Source: Cololabis saira
Lineage: Eukaryota; Chordata; Actinopteri; Beloniformes; Belonidae
Reading direction: 5' to 3'
Length of the DNA: 64,000 nucleotides
NCBI RefSeq assembly: GCF_033807715.1
Contig: NC_084591.1
Span: 49,467,415 to 49,531,414 of the forward strand
Shown here: piece after piece, positions 24,466-36,670 of the stretch
How positions within the stretch are numbered: the stretch's first letter is position 1
Layout: each line of letters starts with the position of its first letter
Program-made: the position numbers and the translations under genes
The notes under the pieces: model-generated
What the model saw: the letters and a program-made list of their open reading frames with translations, nothing else
Database searches by the model: none
Told to the model about the DNA's origin: nothing

Positions 24466-24850
24466 ATCATCCCTTTCTCTCATCCCTCTCTCTCATCCCT
24501 CTCTCTCATCCCTATCTCTCATCCCTCTATCATCCCTCTATCATCCCTCTCTATCATCCCTCTCTCTCATCCCTCTCTCTCATCCCTCTCTCTCATCCCT
24601 CTCTCTCATCCCTCTCTCTCATCCCTCTCTCTCATCCCTCTCTCTCATCCCTCTCTCTCATCCCTCTCTCTCATCCCTCTCTCTCATCCCTCTCTCTCAT
24701 CCCTCTATATCATCCCTCTCTCTCATCCCTCTCTCTCATCCCTCTCTCTCATCCCTCTCTATCATCCCTCTCTCTCATCCCTCTATATCATCCCTCTCTC
24801 TCATCCCTCTCTCTCATCCCTCTCTATCATCCCTCTCTCTCATCCCTTCT
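24466..24850 (+). repeat. 13-bp minisatellite CATCCCTCTCTCT, about 29 copies
   Basis: A regular 13-bp pyrimidine unit with TATAT or TATC variants at scattered units and a few 9-bp short units. It creates long Ser-Leu-Pro frames in all three plus frames because 13 is not a multiple of three. Confidence 0.97.
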
Positions 24851-26002
24851 CAACTCACGACAGCTTTTTCTTCATTCCTCTCTTTCTCTCGCTGCTGCAC
24901 TCGTTCCGGTTGGGATGCTCAGAGCCGAAGCGGAAGCCGCGGCAGAGCCACGCGTTAGATACCGTAGGCAGCGACCGCTGTACACAAGGCTATTGTGGAG
25001 GAAACAGAAGGGATCAGAAATCTGATCATTTGTTCTGGTACAAAAAAAGAATAATTAAATAAAAAATCCGGAGCTGGATATTTATGGATGTAACTCTTTT
25101 CAGAAACGTGGCATACTTTTTGTTTAATGTTACTTCTTTTATTCTTCAACTCATTGGGATTTCAACTAAAGTGCAGCATCTGTGTTTGTTGGAGTTTCTT
25201 CCTATTTCAGATTTTCCCGTCATGTTTGTTTGGCTGGGCTGGCTCAATGACCAATAAGGATTTTCAACAGGTCCATTTTAAAATAATAAAAAAAAGAATA
25301 TATTTTGCAGTAGTTCAAACATTAAGAATGTTGTGTACACGTAAATTCATATAAAAATTTTAAATTAAGGGATTTCAGAGTTTTTTGTCAAGATGAATTG
25401 GCACTAGCCTTAAAAAGGTCATGTGGTGCAACCATGATTCATATTAAAATAAATTCATTTCCTTTACATCTTGACATCTTTTTTTTTTTCACAAGTTTTC
25501 AGTTTTATACAAAAATTGTTGTTTTTTTAATGTTCGAGCCACATGATATTTCATCAGTCAAACTTTGTTTGTATATTATGATGGAAATATAAATACAAAT
25601 GTGTTGCAATCTTACACACTACAAGACAGTTCAGAAATCATGCCAGATAGAAGAAGATTGATTTAAATACATTTAGAGTGATTTCAAAACAAGAGTCCTG
25701 GTCGGACGGTCGCACCACATGACATTATGACGCTTAAAACAACAACAAAATCCCAAATAACTAGTATTTTTTGTAAAATTCAAGTGAGTCCATATGTGGG
25801 ACAGGTAGGTCATATATATGGTATTTGTTTTATCCATTTAAACCTTTTTCTGAATTGAAAAAAAATCTGTTTTCTCAGAAAATGTAGGCATCACATCATT
25901 GACCCGGCTGAATCTGCCGTCGTCGCTGCATTAACTGCTGTTGCAGAAGTTTAACACGACACGTCCAGCGGTTCACATGCAGGGAAAAGAGTTCAACTAG
26001 AC
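24851..26002. other. AT-rich unique sequence, no supported gene
   Basis: Scattered short frames only; no domain, splice-bounded exon or repeat recognised. Confidence 0.4.
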
Positions 26003-26494
26003 CAGGGGTCGGCAACCCACAATATTGAAAGAGCCATATTGGACCAAAAACACAAAAAACAAATATGTCTGGAGCCGCAAAAAATGAAAAGTCTTGTATA
26101 AGCCTTAGAATGAAGACAAATGGAGAAAGGCGAAATGTCGAGAAAAAAATGGAAATGTTGAGAAAAAAGTGGAAATGTCAAGAAAAAAGTCGAAATATCG
26201 AGATTAATGTTGAAGTACAATCTCGAGAAAAAAGTGGAAATGTTGAGAAAAAAGTCAAAATTTCGAGAAAAGTCGAAATGTCGAGAAAAAAGTCGAAATA
26301 TCGAGATTAAAAAGGAAAACTAAAAAGGAAAAAAAAGAAAAAAAGAAGAAAAAAAAGGAAAAAGAGAAAAAGAAAAAAAAAGAAGAAAAAAGGAAAAAAA
26401 AGGTCAAACATTTTTTTTTAAAAAGCTCCAGGAGCCACTAGGGCGGCGCTGAAGAGCCGCATGGGGCTCTAGAGCCACGGGTTGCCGACCCCTG
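26003..26494 (+). mobile_element. hAT-type element, family A copy 3
   Basis: Ends CAGGGGTCGGCAACCCAC and GGGTTGCCGACCCCTG. Perfect 8-bp duplication AACTAGAC at 25995-26002 and 26495-26502. About nine array units (GAGAAAAAAGTCGAAAT), then a polypurine A/G tract. No transposase. Confidence 0.95.
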
Positions 26495-26502
26495 AACTAG
26501 AC

Positions 26503-27153
26503 CATTTTAGAATACTCTGCTCCAGTTGATAAATCAAAATAACAAGTGTCATGAAAGCGTGAGAAACATGATGATGATGCAACTCCGAACACAGTCAGAC
26601 GAGGCTTTTGCCAGGTTGGAGTTTTTGAGTTAGTAGTACCTTTAAACACTTAAATATATGCTCTCAAGCACAAAGAAACTATTTTCTCAATGTTGGTTGA
26701 GCAGAGAATAAATTCTCCCTGCCACATTAAAGCTTAACTAATAAGCAACAACAAAAAACCACCATTGCTCCTGTGACAGTGGATGTTAACACATTTATAA
26801 GTTGCTGACTTGACAGCTTCTCTCTCAATGCATTTCAATTATACAATATTGTGTCATTTCCTACTTCCTCATGACAGCCGACAACAAAAACCACACAAAT
26901 GGACTGAGAAATCAGCTGGGAATGAGAATCTAACCATTTTCAGCTCGACTAGCTCTGACTAACCAGCCAATCCGGCGTTGACAAATTATTTATCTATTTA
27001 TTTAAGTTGTCCATAAAAAAGAGGGTGCATAAAGCGCTGAGCAATCCTCTCTTCTTCTCTTGAGCAAACATGTCTTCTGTACTCACAGTGGGAGAAAAAA
27101 ACTATTCAATATGGAATGGCCAAAGATAACAATTTATGCAATTTGAAAGTTAA
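26503..27153. other. Unique sequence, nothing recognised
   Basis: No gene or repeat supported. Confidence 0.4.
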
Positions 27154-29105
27154 ATTAAAGCTGCAAGCAGCGATGAACGGGCCCTCGCACTCACGGCCAC
27201 CGCCCCCCATAAGCATATCAGAAATGACACCACCCACGACTTCCTATGTCAAACCATTCAAAAGTTATAGCAGAAAAAAGGGACAACCAATCAGAAGAAG
27301 GGGCGGGGCTAATTCAGGCCAATGAAGCTTAAGAACTCATTACAGAGTCCCATGACACCACCCACGACTTCCTATGTCAAACCATTAAAAAGTTATAGCA
27401 GAAAAAAGGGACAACCAATCAGAAGAAGGGGCGGGGCTAATTCAGGCCAATGAAGGTCAAGGACTCCATAAAGAATCTGATGACACCAGACACGACTCTC
27501 TATGTCAAACCATTCCAAAGTTATAGCAGAAAATCGGGACAACCAATCAGAAGAAGGGGCGGGGCTAATTAAGGCCAACGAAGCTCAAGGACTCCATACA
27601 GAATCTGATGACACCACCCACGACTCTCTATGTCAAACCATTCAAAAGTTATAGCAGAAAATCGGGACAACCAATCAGAAGAAGGGGCGGGGCTAATTAA
27701 GGCCAACGAAGCTCAAAGACTCATTACAGAGTCCCATGACACGACCCACAACTTCCTATGTCAAACCATTCAAAAGTTATGGCAGAGAAAAGTATTCTAG
27801 GGGGCGCTGTTGAGCCGTTAGGCCACGCCCATTAATGCAAACCATGAAATATCAAATGTATCGCCAAGTCTGTCTTGCATGCCAAATTTGGTGACTTTCG
27901 GAGAACTATCAAATATGGACCAATCAGATTTCAAAATGGCCGACTTCCTGTTCGGTTTCGGCCATGGCTCCAAGAGACTTTTCTTTAAGTTGTGCCATGA
28001 TACAGGTGTGTAGCGATTTTCGTGCATGTACGTCAAACCGTATTGTAGGGCTTGAGGCACAAAGTTTTCCGGGGGGCGCTGTTGAGCCATTTTGCCACGC
28101 CCATTAATGCAAACCATGAAATATCAAATTTATCGCCAGGCCTGGCTTGCATGCCAATTTTGGTGCCTTTTGGGGAACTATCAAATATGGACCAATCAGA
28201 TGAAGGGGGGGCACGCTTTTTGGCGTCTAGCGTCGTCACGGTAACACTTTTGAAAGAGAAAAGTAATGCGTGTAGTCGCAGGATGGAGACGCACATTTGT
28301 ACGTATAACACATCTGGGTTCACGATACGGTTCGGGCCGTATTAATTCTCGAAATAATGGCATATATTGCTCCAAAATTACGTGATTAATTCAGAATGTT
28401 CAAAATGGCCGACTTCCTGTTCGGTTTCGGCCATGGCGCCAAGAGACTTTTCTTTAAGTTGCGACATGATACAGGTGTGTACCGATTTTCGTTCATGTAC
28501 GTCACACCGTATTCTGGGGCTTGAGGCGCAAAGTTTTTTCGGTCTGAACCAACCAGATGAAGGGTGAGCGCGCTTTTTGGCGTCTAGCGTCGCCACGGTA
28601 ACGCTTTTGAAAGAGAAAAGTAATGCGTGTTGTCGCAGGATGAAGACGCACATTTTGATGTATAACACACTTGGGGGCACGTTATGGTTCGGGCCGTATT
28701 AACTGCCGAAGGAATGGCATAAATTGCGCCAAAGTGACACGATTAATTCAAAATGGCCGACTTCCTGTTCGGTTTCTCGACATGACGCCCAGAGACTTTT
28801 CTTTAAGTTGCCCCATGATACAGGTGTGTACCGATTTTCGTGCATGTACGACAAACTGCATTGTGGGGCTTGAGGCACAAAGTTTTCAAGGGGGCGCTGT
28901 TGAGCCATTTTACCACGCCCATTAATGCAAACCCTTAAATATAAAATTTTTCGCCAGGCCTGACTTGCATGCAAAATTTGGTGACTTTTTGGGCACGTTT
29001 AGGGGGGCAAAAAGGCCTTCCTTTTGTCAGAACAATAAGAAGAAGAAGAATAATTCCTGCAATTACAATAGGGCCTTCGCACTGCAAGTGCTCGGGCCCT
29101 AATAA
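27154..29105 (+). mobile_element. REP-like interspersed repeat, copy 2 (1.95 kb)
   Basis: Starts TTAAAGCTGCAAGCAGCGAT then GAACGGGCCCTCGCACTC. Ends AATAGGGCCTTCGCACTGCA then AGTGCTCGGGCCCTAATAA, so the ends share a GGGCCC/GCAC motif in inverted arrangement. The left third is a 128-bp tandem array (27220-27790). The right two thirds repeat a block containing GGGGGCGCTGTTGAGCC, GGCCGACTTCCTGTTCGG and ATACAGGTGTGTACCGATTT two to three times. Open frames on both strands are short and unlike any transposase I know. Class unresolved. Confidence 0.85.
27220..27790 (+). repeat. 128-bp tandem array, about 4.5 copies, each with CCAAT and GC boxes
   Basis: The unit start CGACTTCC/CGACTCTC recurs at 27237, 27365, 27493, 27621 and 27749 (exact 128-bp steps). 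The intact units contain ACAACCAATCAGAAGAAGGG next to GGCGGGGCTAATT, a CCAAT box beside an Sp1-type GC box. Confidence 0.93.
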
Positions 29106-29388
29106 GCCGTGGAAGAACAAGAAGCAAAACATTTGGGACAACAAACTTAATCCAACACTTAAAAGATTATGAGCGTGCTGAACCGGCCCAAAGCTGGAAG
29201 GCTGGCGTCAGCGATGAACACAAATCTAAGTGTTGCAAAGGAATCCTGGTGATTGGAACATCGATCGTTACCCGCATTCAAAGATAAAGATACTTTGTAA
29301 CAGAGAGAACATGTAAAACTTAACAGTAAGTGTTTTCTTTACCAGTTAATGTGGGATTGGTTGTTTTTAATGGAGTTGTTTGGATTTT
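29106..29388. other. Unique sequence, nothing recognised
   Basis: No feature supported. Confidence 0.4.
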
Positions 29389-29982
29389 TTAACCCTGGTA
29401 CTGTTTGGGTCAGAATGACCTCATTCTCCTGTTCCTTCTTTCCTCCTGCTCTCTCCTTCCTTCTACTTTCCTTCTTTCTTTTCTCCCCTTGTACATTCTT
29501 TCCTTGTTTTCTCCTTTCCTTCCTTCATTCTTTCCTCCCTTCCTTCCTTCTTTTTTCCCTTATTTCCTTCCTTCCTTCTTTCCTCCCTTCCTTCCTTCTT
29601 TTTTCCCTTCTTTCCTCACCTTCCTTCATTCCTTCCTTTTTCCTCTCCTTCCTTCTTTTCTCCCTTCCTTCTTTCTTTTCTCCCCTCGTACATTCTTTCC
29701 TTGTTTTCTCCTTTCATTCCTTCATTCTTTTTTCCCTTCTTTCCTTCCTCCCTCCCTCCCTTCTTTCCTCCCTTCCTTCTTTTCTCCCTTCCTTCCTTCT
29801 TTCCTCCCTTCCTTCCTTCTTTTTTCCCTTCTTTCCTCCCTTCCTTCTTTTCTCCCTTCCTTCCTTCTTTCCTCCCTTCCTTCCTTCTTTTTTCCCTTCT
29901 TTCCTCCCTTCCTTCTTTCCTCCCTCCCTTCCTCCCTTCCTCCCTTCCTCTTCCCTTGACCCAAACACAGCACCAGGGTTAT
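29389..29982 (+). mobile_element. TTAA/piggyBac-like non-autonomous element filled with CTTT/CCTT repeats
   Basis: Left end TTAACCCTGGTACTGTTTGG and right end GACCCAAACACAGCACCAGG then GTTAT are inverted repeats. The left duplication is TTAA; the right is mutated to TTAT. Between them lies only a polypyrimidine tract of CTTC, CCTT and TTTTCC units (29425-29955) with a higher-order pattern of about 60-70 bp. The Phe-Leu-Ser-Pro frames, and the Lys-Arg-Glu-Gly frames opposite, are artefacts. Confidence 0.82.
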
Positions 29983-30852
29983 AAAGTAAATCACGTCATC
30001 ATGCGACTGTGCTGAGGTTTGATAATAACGAGTGCTGGTTCTGCCTGATATTCATCCTAGATTTAAATAGGACATTATGAGACACCGCCACAAACTGGTC
30101 CAGGTGTTTTTACTTCCTGGAAACGGCAAGAGCATCACGCAATAATCCAGCTGATTTTAAACTGCTGTTTACCGAGTTAAAGTGACATGTGTTGCTGGAG
30201 GTGGAAACATCAGTCAGGTCCGTGTGCAGCCAACAATCCATCATTGTTAACAATTACAGTTAACAATTACAGCACGTGCTGATGGGAATCATGCATGCAC
30301 ACTTGTTAGCATTAACTGGAGCGCACACGTAGATAAACACACACATGCACACACACGGAAAGTAACGGACTAATTTGTGAGTCCACCACAGCTGGAGTTG
30401 GAGCCGTGTCACCCATGTAGCGGTTGCTAATCGCTCTCCACCCAACCACGCTCCACCAATCATCGCCTCACGGCTCACTTCATAGCAGTGTCTTTGTTGT
30501 CTGCGCTCTCTGTCCATTGTCACTCTGCACATCAAAATAACATCTGTCAGCCTCCGTACAGACGTACCTGACGGACGCAGCTGAGCTCCGGACACGGACA
30601 CGCCTGCGCCGATTCAACAGTCTGACGGTAAACAGTCAGAGCCGGAGTGTGTTTGTGTGTAGAGCACATCTGGGTGTGGTGTGCTCTCTCTGCTCCAGAT
30701 GTGTGTTTTAAACCACTGCACCTGGACACTGCAGATACTCACACGCACGCAGAATAAATACATCAAAATAAATGCTCCATGTCACCAATAAACAACTGAA
30801 CTCTAGGAGTTCTGCTGACTGTGTTACTTTGGTACAGGATCCATTTGAAAAG
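29983..30852. other. Unique sequence, nothing recognised
   Basis: Overlapping 60-113-codon minus-strand frames at 30260-30729 show no recognisable domain. Confidence 0.35.
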
Positions 30853-31423
30853 TGTCATGGAAAAATGTCAAACATTGTATTTTTCCAACAGGGGGTCTGC
30901 AGCTGGGGGGATCAACAGCTGTTTAAATGCAAATATTAACAAAGGCTAGCTGCAAGAAAGGAACTACAAGAGAACACCTCTTTTGTAAACGTATATAAAG
31001 GTGTAGATGCAGGACACTCTTTTGTAAATGTATATAAAGGTGTAGATGCAGGACACTCTTTTGTAAACGTATATAAAGGTGTAGATGCAGGACACTCTTT
31101 TGTAAACGTATATAAAGGTGTAGATGCAGAACACTCTTTTGTAACCGTGTGCCTCCTCTAGGAGAGCCGGCACCTGTGTGTCTGTTATGAAGGGAGACCA
31201 TCATTTGCATTGAATGACCATTGTTTCAACACCTCTTCAAGATCTTATCCATTCCTGTATAAAAGAAGTGTAACAAAATGTTGTCTCAGACCCGACTGTC
31301 CAAGCCTGCGTGCTGCAGTCTGATTCTCCTGGCGTGCACCCAGTTAGGATAAAACTTTGGTCATTTCGAGCTCACCGGTGTTGTAATTTTTACTTTGTGG
31401 AAGTGCATCAAATTTCCACAACA
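30853..31423 (+). mobile_element. Probable solo LTR, about 570 bp
   Basis: Starts TGTCATGGAAA and ends TTTCCACAACA, which match as inverted termini at 9 of 11 positions. Near the 3' part are TATAAAAG (about 31258) and a degenerate poly-A signal GATAAA (about 31349) in U3-R-U5 order. The U3 part holds a 39-bp minisatellite. No clear target duplication and no internal region, so boundaries are tentative. Confidence 0.5.
30978..31146 (+). repeat. 39-bp minisatellite, four copies plus partial
   Basis: Unit CTCTTTTGTAAACGTATATA then AAGGTGTAGATGCAGGACA, starting at 30978, 31017, 31056, 31095 and 31134. Almost identical units. Each full unit contains GTATATAAAGG, a TATA-like core. Confidence 0.95.
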
Positions 31424-31559
31424 AGTGTCTTCAGGCTTGAATTCATTATCTAATGTGTGTCGTACGCACGCGGCTGAGGAAATTCATTTGTTCCTACATA
31501 CTGTATGAACAGCTTCATTTTCTCCCACATTGTCATGGTTTTTTTTTTCTTTTTAAATC

Positions 31560-31745
31560 TTGTAAAAGCACCAGTGCGAGCTGAGACTGAGGCGATACCT
31601 GTGTGGCCCCGGGAAGCCAAGCCAAGGGCCGTCCTAATGACTTAATCGTGCTAATTAGCCGCGATAAGACATCCAATCAGCACGCAGGCTTCCTCAAGGC
31701 TCTTGTTAGAAGCTAATTAAAGAACCAATCACAGCAGGGGAAGCG
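31560..31745. promoter_or_regulatory. Strong candidate conserved non-coding element
   Basis: Unique, balanced-composition block with CCTAATGACTTAATCGTGCT, then AATTAGCCGCGATAAGACAT, a CCAATCAGC motif and GAAGCTAATTAAAGAACC. The density of TAATTA, CCAAT and GATAA cores and the absence of repeats resemble vertebrate developmental enhancers. This is inference, not alignment. Confidence 0.35.
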
Positions 31746-31755
31746 GTGGCGCTGA

Positions 31756-31758
31756 GTG

Positions 31759-31797
<39 letters not shown>

Positions 31798-31820
31798 GTG
31801 CGTGTGTGTGTGTGTGTGTG
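31756..31820 (+). repeat. (GT)n microsatellite with CG steps
   Basis: GT run with three GCGT interruptions. Confidence 0.95.
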
Positions 31821-32000
31821 AAAACAACAGCTCTGTGCAGCACCGGCTGATGTCTACAGTAAGAAAAGACACATAAAAGGAAACATGAATGTGGAATCTG
31901 CATTAGCTGTTGACTTTCTATTAATTATGCATCTGTTTGAGATCTGGCACTAGACTCTGTGGCTTGTTTAAATGGTTATTTTAGGGAAGGAGGTTAAACA

Positions 32001-32369
32001 TACAGGACTGTCTCAGAAAATTAGAATATTGTGATAAAGTTCTTTATTTTCTCTAATGCAATTAAAAAAACAAAAATGTCATACATTCTGGATTCATTAC
32101 AAATCAACTGAAATATTGCAAGCCTTATTATTTTAATATTGCTGATCATGGATTACAGTTTAAGATTAAGATTCCCAGAATATTCTAATGTTTTGAGATA
32201 GGATATTTGAGTTTTCTTAAACTGTAAGCCATGATCAGCAATATTAAAATAATAAAAGGCTTGCAATATTTCAGATGATTTGTAATGAATCCAGAATGTA
32301 TGACATTTTTGTTTTTGTAATTGTATTACAGAAAATCACAATATTCTAATTTTCTGTGACAGTCCTGTA
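32001..32369 (+). mobile_element. Tc1/mariner-like foldback MITE, copy 3
   Basis: Starts TACAGGACTGTCTCAGAAAA and ends TTTTCTGTGACAGTCCTGTA. Full-length foldback centred near 32185, arms containing ACATTCTGGATTCATTACAA and its complement. Flanked by TA. Non-coding. Confidence 0.93.
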
Positions 32370-32921
<552 letters not shown>

Positions 32922-33113
32922 AGATGGAAGAGGAGACCTCCTCAGAGTGTTCAAGGATAAGCAGCAGGGTGACCAGCCTCCTCCCTCTCTCTTCCTCCAC
33001 CTTGTTTTCCATTTCCTCTCTTTCACTAAAGGACTGCAAAAAGAAACAAACAACCAGAAAAAAAAAAAAAACTTCCCCTTCCTGATCATCCCTTCCTCCC
33101 TCCATCTCTGTCC

Positions 33114-33691
33114 TACGGTGGGCGACAAGGTCCAAACGCACTGCAACGGCCTAATGCGTCTCAGTTCAGGAAAACGGCTTTAAGTACAGAAACCATTCAA
33201 ATTCACAAACTCAAAACACTGCACATTACGAGGCGTTTCTTTATTATATTTTACACCAGACAATACAATGTACAGCGTTGTACAGTGATATAAACATTGT
33301 ATATACAGTAAATATAGTCAGATAAAAATCACATTACCGTTCCCGCTGTATGTTTAAACCATGGATGTAAACACTGTGGTTCAGTCAGAGCGCCCCCTGC
33401 AGGTTTGGAGCACTTCAGGTTGTAGTGACCGGTTATGAAGCGTTTTTCTTTTGAAGATGGTTTCTTGTTCTATATGGTTTTGTGCTTTGCATCGTTTCTC
33501 TATTTGCAGCGTTTGATGATGCTGCATTTGTCTTTGTTTTTTACAGCACGTTTTTTCATTTGCACCACGTTCCTCTTTTTGTACCTGGTTTTGAGTTTGT
33601 GAATTTGAACCGTTTCTGTACTTGAAGCCGTTTTCCTTAACTGAGACGCATTAGGCCGTTGCAGTGCGTTTGGCCCTTGTCGGCCACCGTA
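33114..33691 (+). mobile_element. Foldback MITE with about 100-bp inverted termini
   Basis: Left arm TACGGTGGGCGACAAGG then AACGCACTGCAACGGCCTAA. The right arm ending GGCCGACAAGGG-complement and CCACCGTA mirrors it to about 33212/33592 with few mismatches. 578 bp overall, TA-bounded, no coding frame. Confidence 0.9.
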
Positions 33692-34060
33692 CTGTCCTGC
33701 TCAATGCTGCATCTCCTCGTATTGACAGCCCGGTGGGTTTAAGGCCCACCCAGCTCCTGGTCGTACCTCCCATGATGTCCAGGGAGAGTTCCTGTCAGGG
33801 CTCCGTGCTCCTCACTCCTCTCTTTAATCAGCTGTCAGACACATGCCCTCTCCCCCGTCCCCCCGTACCACCACCGCGCCCTCCTGCTCCAGGATGCAGG
33901 TCCACGTCCCCTGGACGTGTCCACACAAACAGCAAACACACTTACCAGGGGTCTGGTGTTTGCCTGCATGAATCTTTCACTCTGTCAGTCTGCATTTCAC
34001 TAAAATACAGAGATGCTCCGATTTATCTGCTGGTGATGTGAATCAGCCGATTTCAGGCCC
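33692..34060. other. C-rich unique sequence
   Basis: A 125-codon plus-strand frame spans 33664-34041 but crosses the MITE border and has no recognisable domain. Confidence 0.35.
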
Positions 34061-34420
34061 ATCTGTAGTGAACGGTGATAAGCTGATATCTATCTTGACA
34101 TGTCAGTCAGTATAGAGGGGATGCATTGACGTCACGTCCCCACTCCCCCTTACTCGGGCTGAGTGGCCAAAACAGCTGCAACTAGTGGAGAAGACGGGAT
34201 AACAGCTGATTATCAGCTTAAATTAGCATCAGTTGGACTTGACAGTGAGCCGTACAGTTACCCCAAGAACCAGTGGTCCATGGACATTAATATTTGGTAC
34301 AAGGTGTTTGCCAGTTTTCACTTCACTAACTGCATTATATCGCTTCTCTAATGTTCACCTGGGCTCCACAAAATGATGTGAAGAAAATATTTGGACATGA
34401 AAATGTACTGAATGTAGGTA
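34061..34420 (+). pseudogene. Possible transposase-derived fragment
   Basis: The frame at 34163-34351 reads LKLASVGLDSEPYSYPKNQW then a Trp-rich tail. This resembles the gL-x-sDPY-x-W pattern I associate with an N-terminal domain of some animal DNA-transposon proteins. No ATG context or longer homology can be shown. Treat as a weak call. Confidence 0.3.
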
Positions 34421-34550
34421 ACATCTAAGCACACTCTCAGCTGTAAACATCGCTCCCTAACTTAACACAGCTCATGATGGAGAGTTGGATTTCCCCATTT
34501 AATAGCAGCAAAACAGCCGCCCACTTTATCTGTCACTCCATCTGTGATCT

Positions 34551-34551
34551 G

Positions 34552-34645
<94 letters not shown>

Positions 34646-34649
34646 TGTG
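34551..34649 (+). repeat. (GT)n microsatellite, 99 bp
   Basis: GT run with one GCGT step near its start and a TTTG near its end. Confidence 0.97.
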
Positions 34650-35360
34650 GGTAGTCGTGTCAATGTGCATGGTTTATTAATTCAGTCATCTCTTAATGTT
34701 GTGCAGCTGGGGAGAAAGAGTTGGAGGGATGATGGGTAGAAGAGACGAGTGCTCGGATGAGAGGAGGAAAAGGGCTGAAAGAGATAATGAGGGAGAAGAG
34801 ACAGAAGAGGAAAAACCAGACAAAGGAAGAGACGGAGAGATGAACGGGTGGTCCAAAAAGGATAAAAGATTGAGTGAACATTGTTTAATCACCTAAGCTC
34901 CTGCTCCTGTTTCTAGACTCGCTACACACAGTTGTCTTAATGATTAGTCATTAACCAATGAACCCACTGGCAGACAGACGGGCAACAATAAATCTAGCAA
35001 AGCCATCATCCCCGTCTTAAAGGAACCCAGAGATGATAAACACTACCTAAGTGCAGATTTATAATGTCTATAATGTTGGAAAGTCAACGGCAGGACAATT
35101 CAGTATGAGTGAAGCTGCTTTTAGAAACTCCACTAACACACAAACATCAAGCCCCAACACTTAAACAAAAGGTGAGAAGTCCAGTTCACCATCCAGACCT
35201 GGGTAATGGGTAAAACTTTCAATGCATAAATCCAGAATGATTCTCTCTGTAAGAGCCTTTTCAATCTGTCTCCACCCCTTATTGAGTTTTCTATCTGCTC
35301 TATGCCAGATATCTTTAAAGAATCACAGCTACCATGGTTGGCTTCTTTACAATGCACTGC
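34650..35360. other. Unique and purine-rich sequence
   Basis: GA-rich at 34725-34850. No gene supported. Confidence 0.4.
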
Positions 35361-35368
35361 CATAGGAT

Positions 35369-36082
35369 CAGAGCTGGTAGTAACGAGTTACATTTACTCC
35401 ATTACATTTACTTTGGAAATGTTGTACTTTTAGGAGTAGTTTTGAATCACTATACTTTTTACTTTTACTTGAGTAGATTTGTGAAGAAGAAACTGTTCCT
35501 CTTACTCCGCTACATTAGGCTACGTTGAGCTGTTACTTTTCTTTTATCCCTTTTATCCACGTACGCGTCAATCTCATGACATCACTGGGTGATTCTTTGG
35601 GATAAATGTTTGTTTCTGCATGTTTTGTCACATTTACACAGACTCAAACACACACAGAGTTTCTATGAGTTCATGTTTGTTCTAGTTCTGCCTGGTTAAA
35701 AAAGAAAAGTACAAAGGCTGGAAATTTTGTGCTACTTGTGCTTAATTTATTTTTTATTCCGTTATCATTTTATTTATTTTATTATTTATTAAAGTACTTG
35801 AATTTACTTTAAGATTAATTTAATTTAAGCTATTTTATTAATTACATTTGCCTGAAGATGATTATTTTGTACTTTTGTCTGTTTGAATGGTTGTGTTAAA
35901 AAAATAAATCAGACGTTATTCAACAGTTACTCAGTACTTGAGTAGTTTTTTCACCAAGTACTTTTTTACTTTTACTCAAGTCATTATTTGGATGACTATT
36001 TTTACTTCTACTTGAGTCATATTATTCTGAAGTAACAGTATTTTTACTTGAGTACAATTTGTGGCTCCTTTATCCACCTCTG
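35369..36082 (-). mobile_element. hAT-type non-autonomous element, 714 bp, perfect TSD
   Basis: Ends CAGAGCTGGTAGTAACGAG and TCCTTTATCCACCTCTG are inverted. CATAGGAT is duplicated exactly at 35361-35368 and 36083-36090. Subterminal ACTTTTACTTGAGTA repeats in both arms are typical of a very common fish hAT MITE. A second copy starts at 63736. No transposase. Confidence 0.95.
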
Positions 36083-36090
36083 CATAGGAT

Positions 36091-36670
36091 ATAGTGGGTT
36101 GCCAGTTCTTATAGCATGTTAGCAAGTTAAATGGCATGTTGTGATACGGTCATTTGTAGCAATGATACATGTGGGATGGGGCAGGTTTGAGGGCGGGGGG
36201 CCGCCCTGCTCCTGGAGGTCAAACGGCACACTGGTACACCTCGCTGAGAGCCCTAACTCTGGAAACGTCATTCAAAAGTGCACAATGTGTAAAACTGATG
36301 CAAACTGTACTTGGCTACAATTAGAAAAAAAACACAATGCACAGGCATGAAATCACTGCAAAGAACTTCACAGGCATTCTTTAAGTTGTCATGGCAACAC
36401 ATCCCTGGACAGTTAGTTCCCATACTGGGAAATACTCTGATGGTATGAAGGAACCCCAGTTGCCAAGGGGAACTCTGACAAAGCATCGGTGTGAGAAGAG
36501 CTGGACGTGAGAAGAGCTCGTCCTCAACACTATGGCGGCAAAAACGGCCCCTCCAGAGCCAGGACTCTGTTTGTCCACTCCTGAGCTACTGTAGCAACAT
36601 GATGAGAGGGTGAGGAAGGCAAAACACTAGAAATACATTGCTTGTTGTGGAAAAGAAAAAAATATAGTTT
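36091..36670. other. Unique sequence, nothing recognised
   Basis: No exon or repeat supported. Confidence 0.4.

Noticed and set aside
24309..25025. 238-codon Ser-Leu-Pro frame
   Set aside because: Product of the 13-bp CATCCCTCTCTCT minisatellite.
29349..30015. Long Phe-Leu-Pro-Ser frame (over 200 codons)
   Set aside because: Polypyrimidine CTTT/CCTT repeat inside a TTAA-flanked element; the 58580-59218 frames have the same cause.
33664..34041. 125-codon frame
   Set aside because: Starts inside a foldback MITE and shows no domain.
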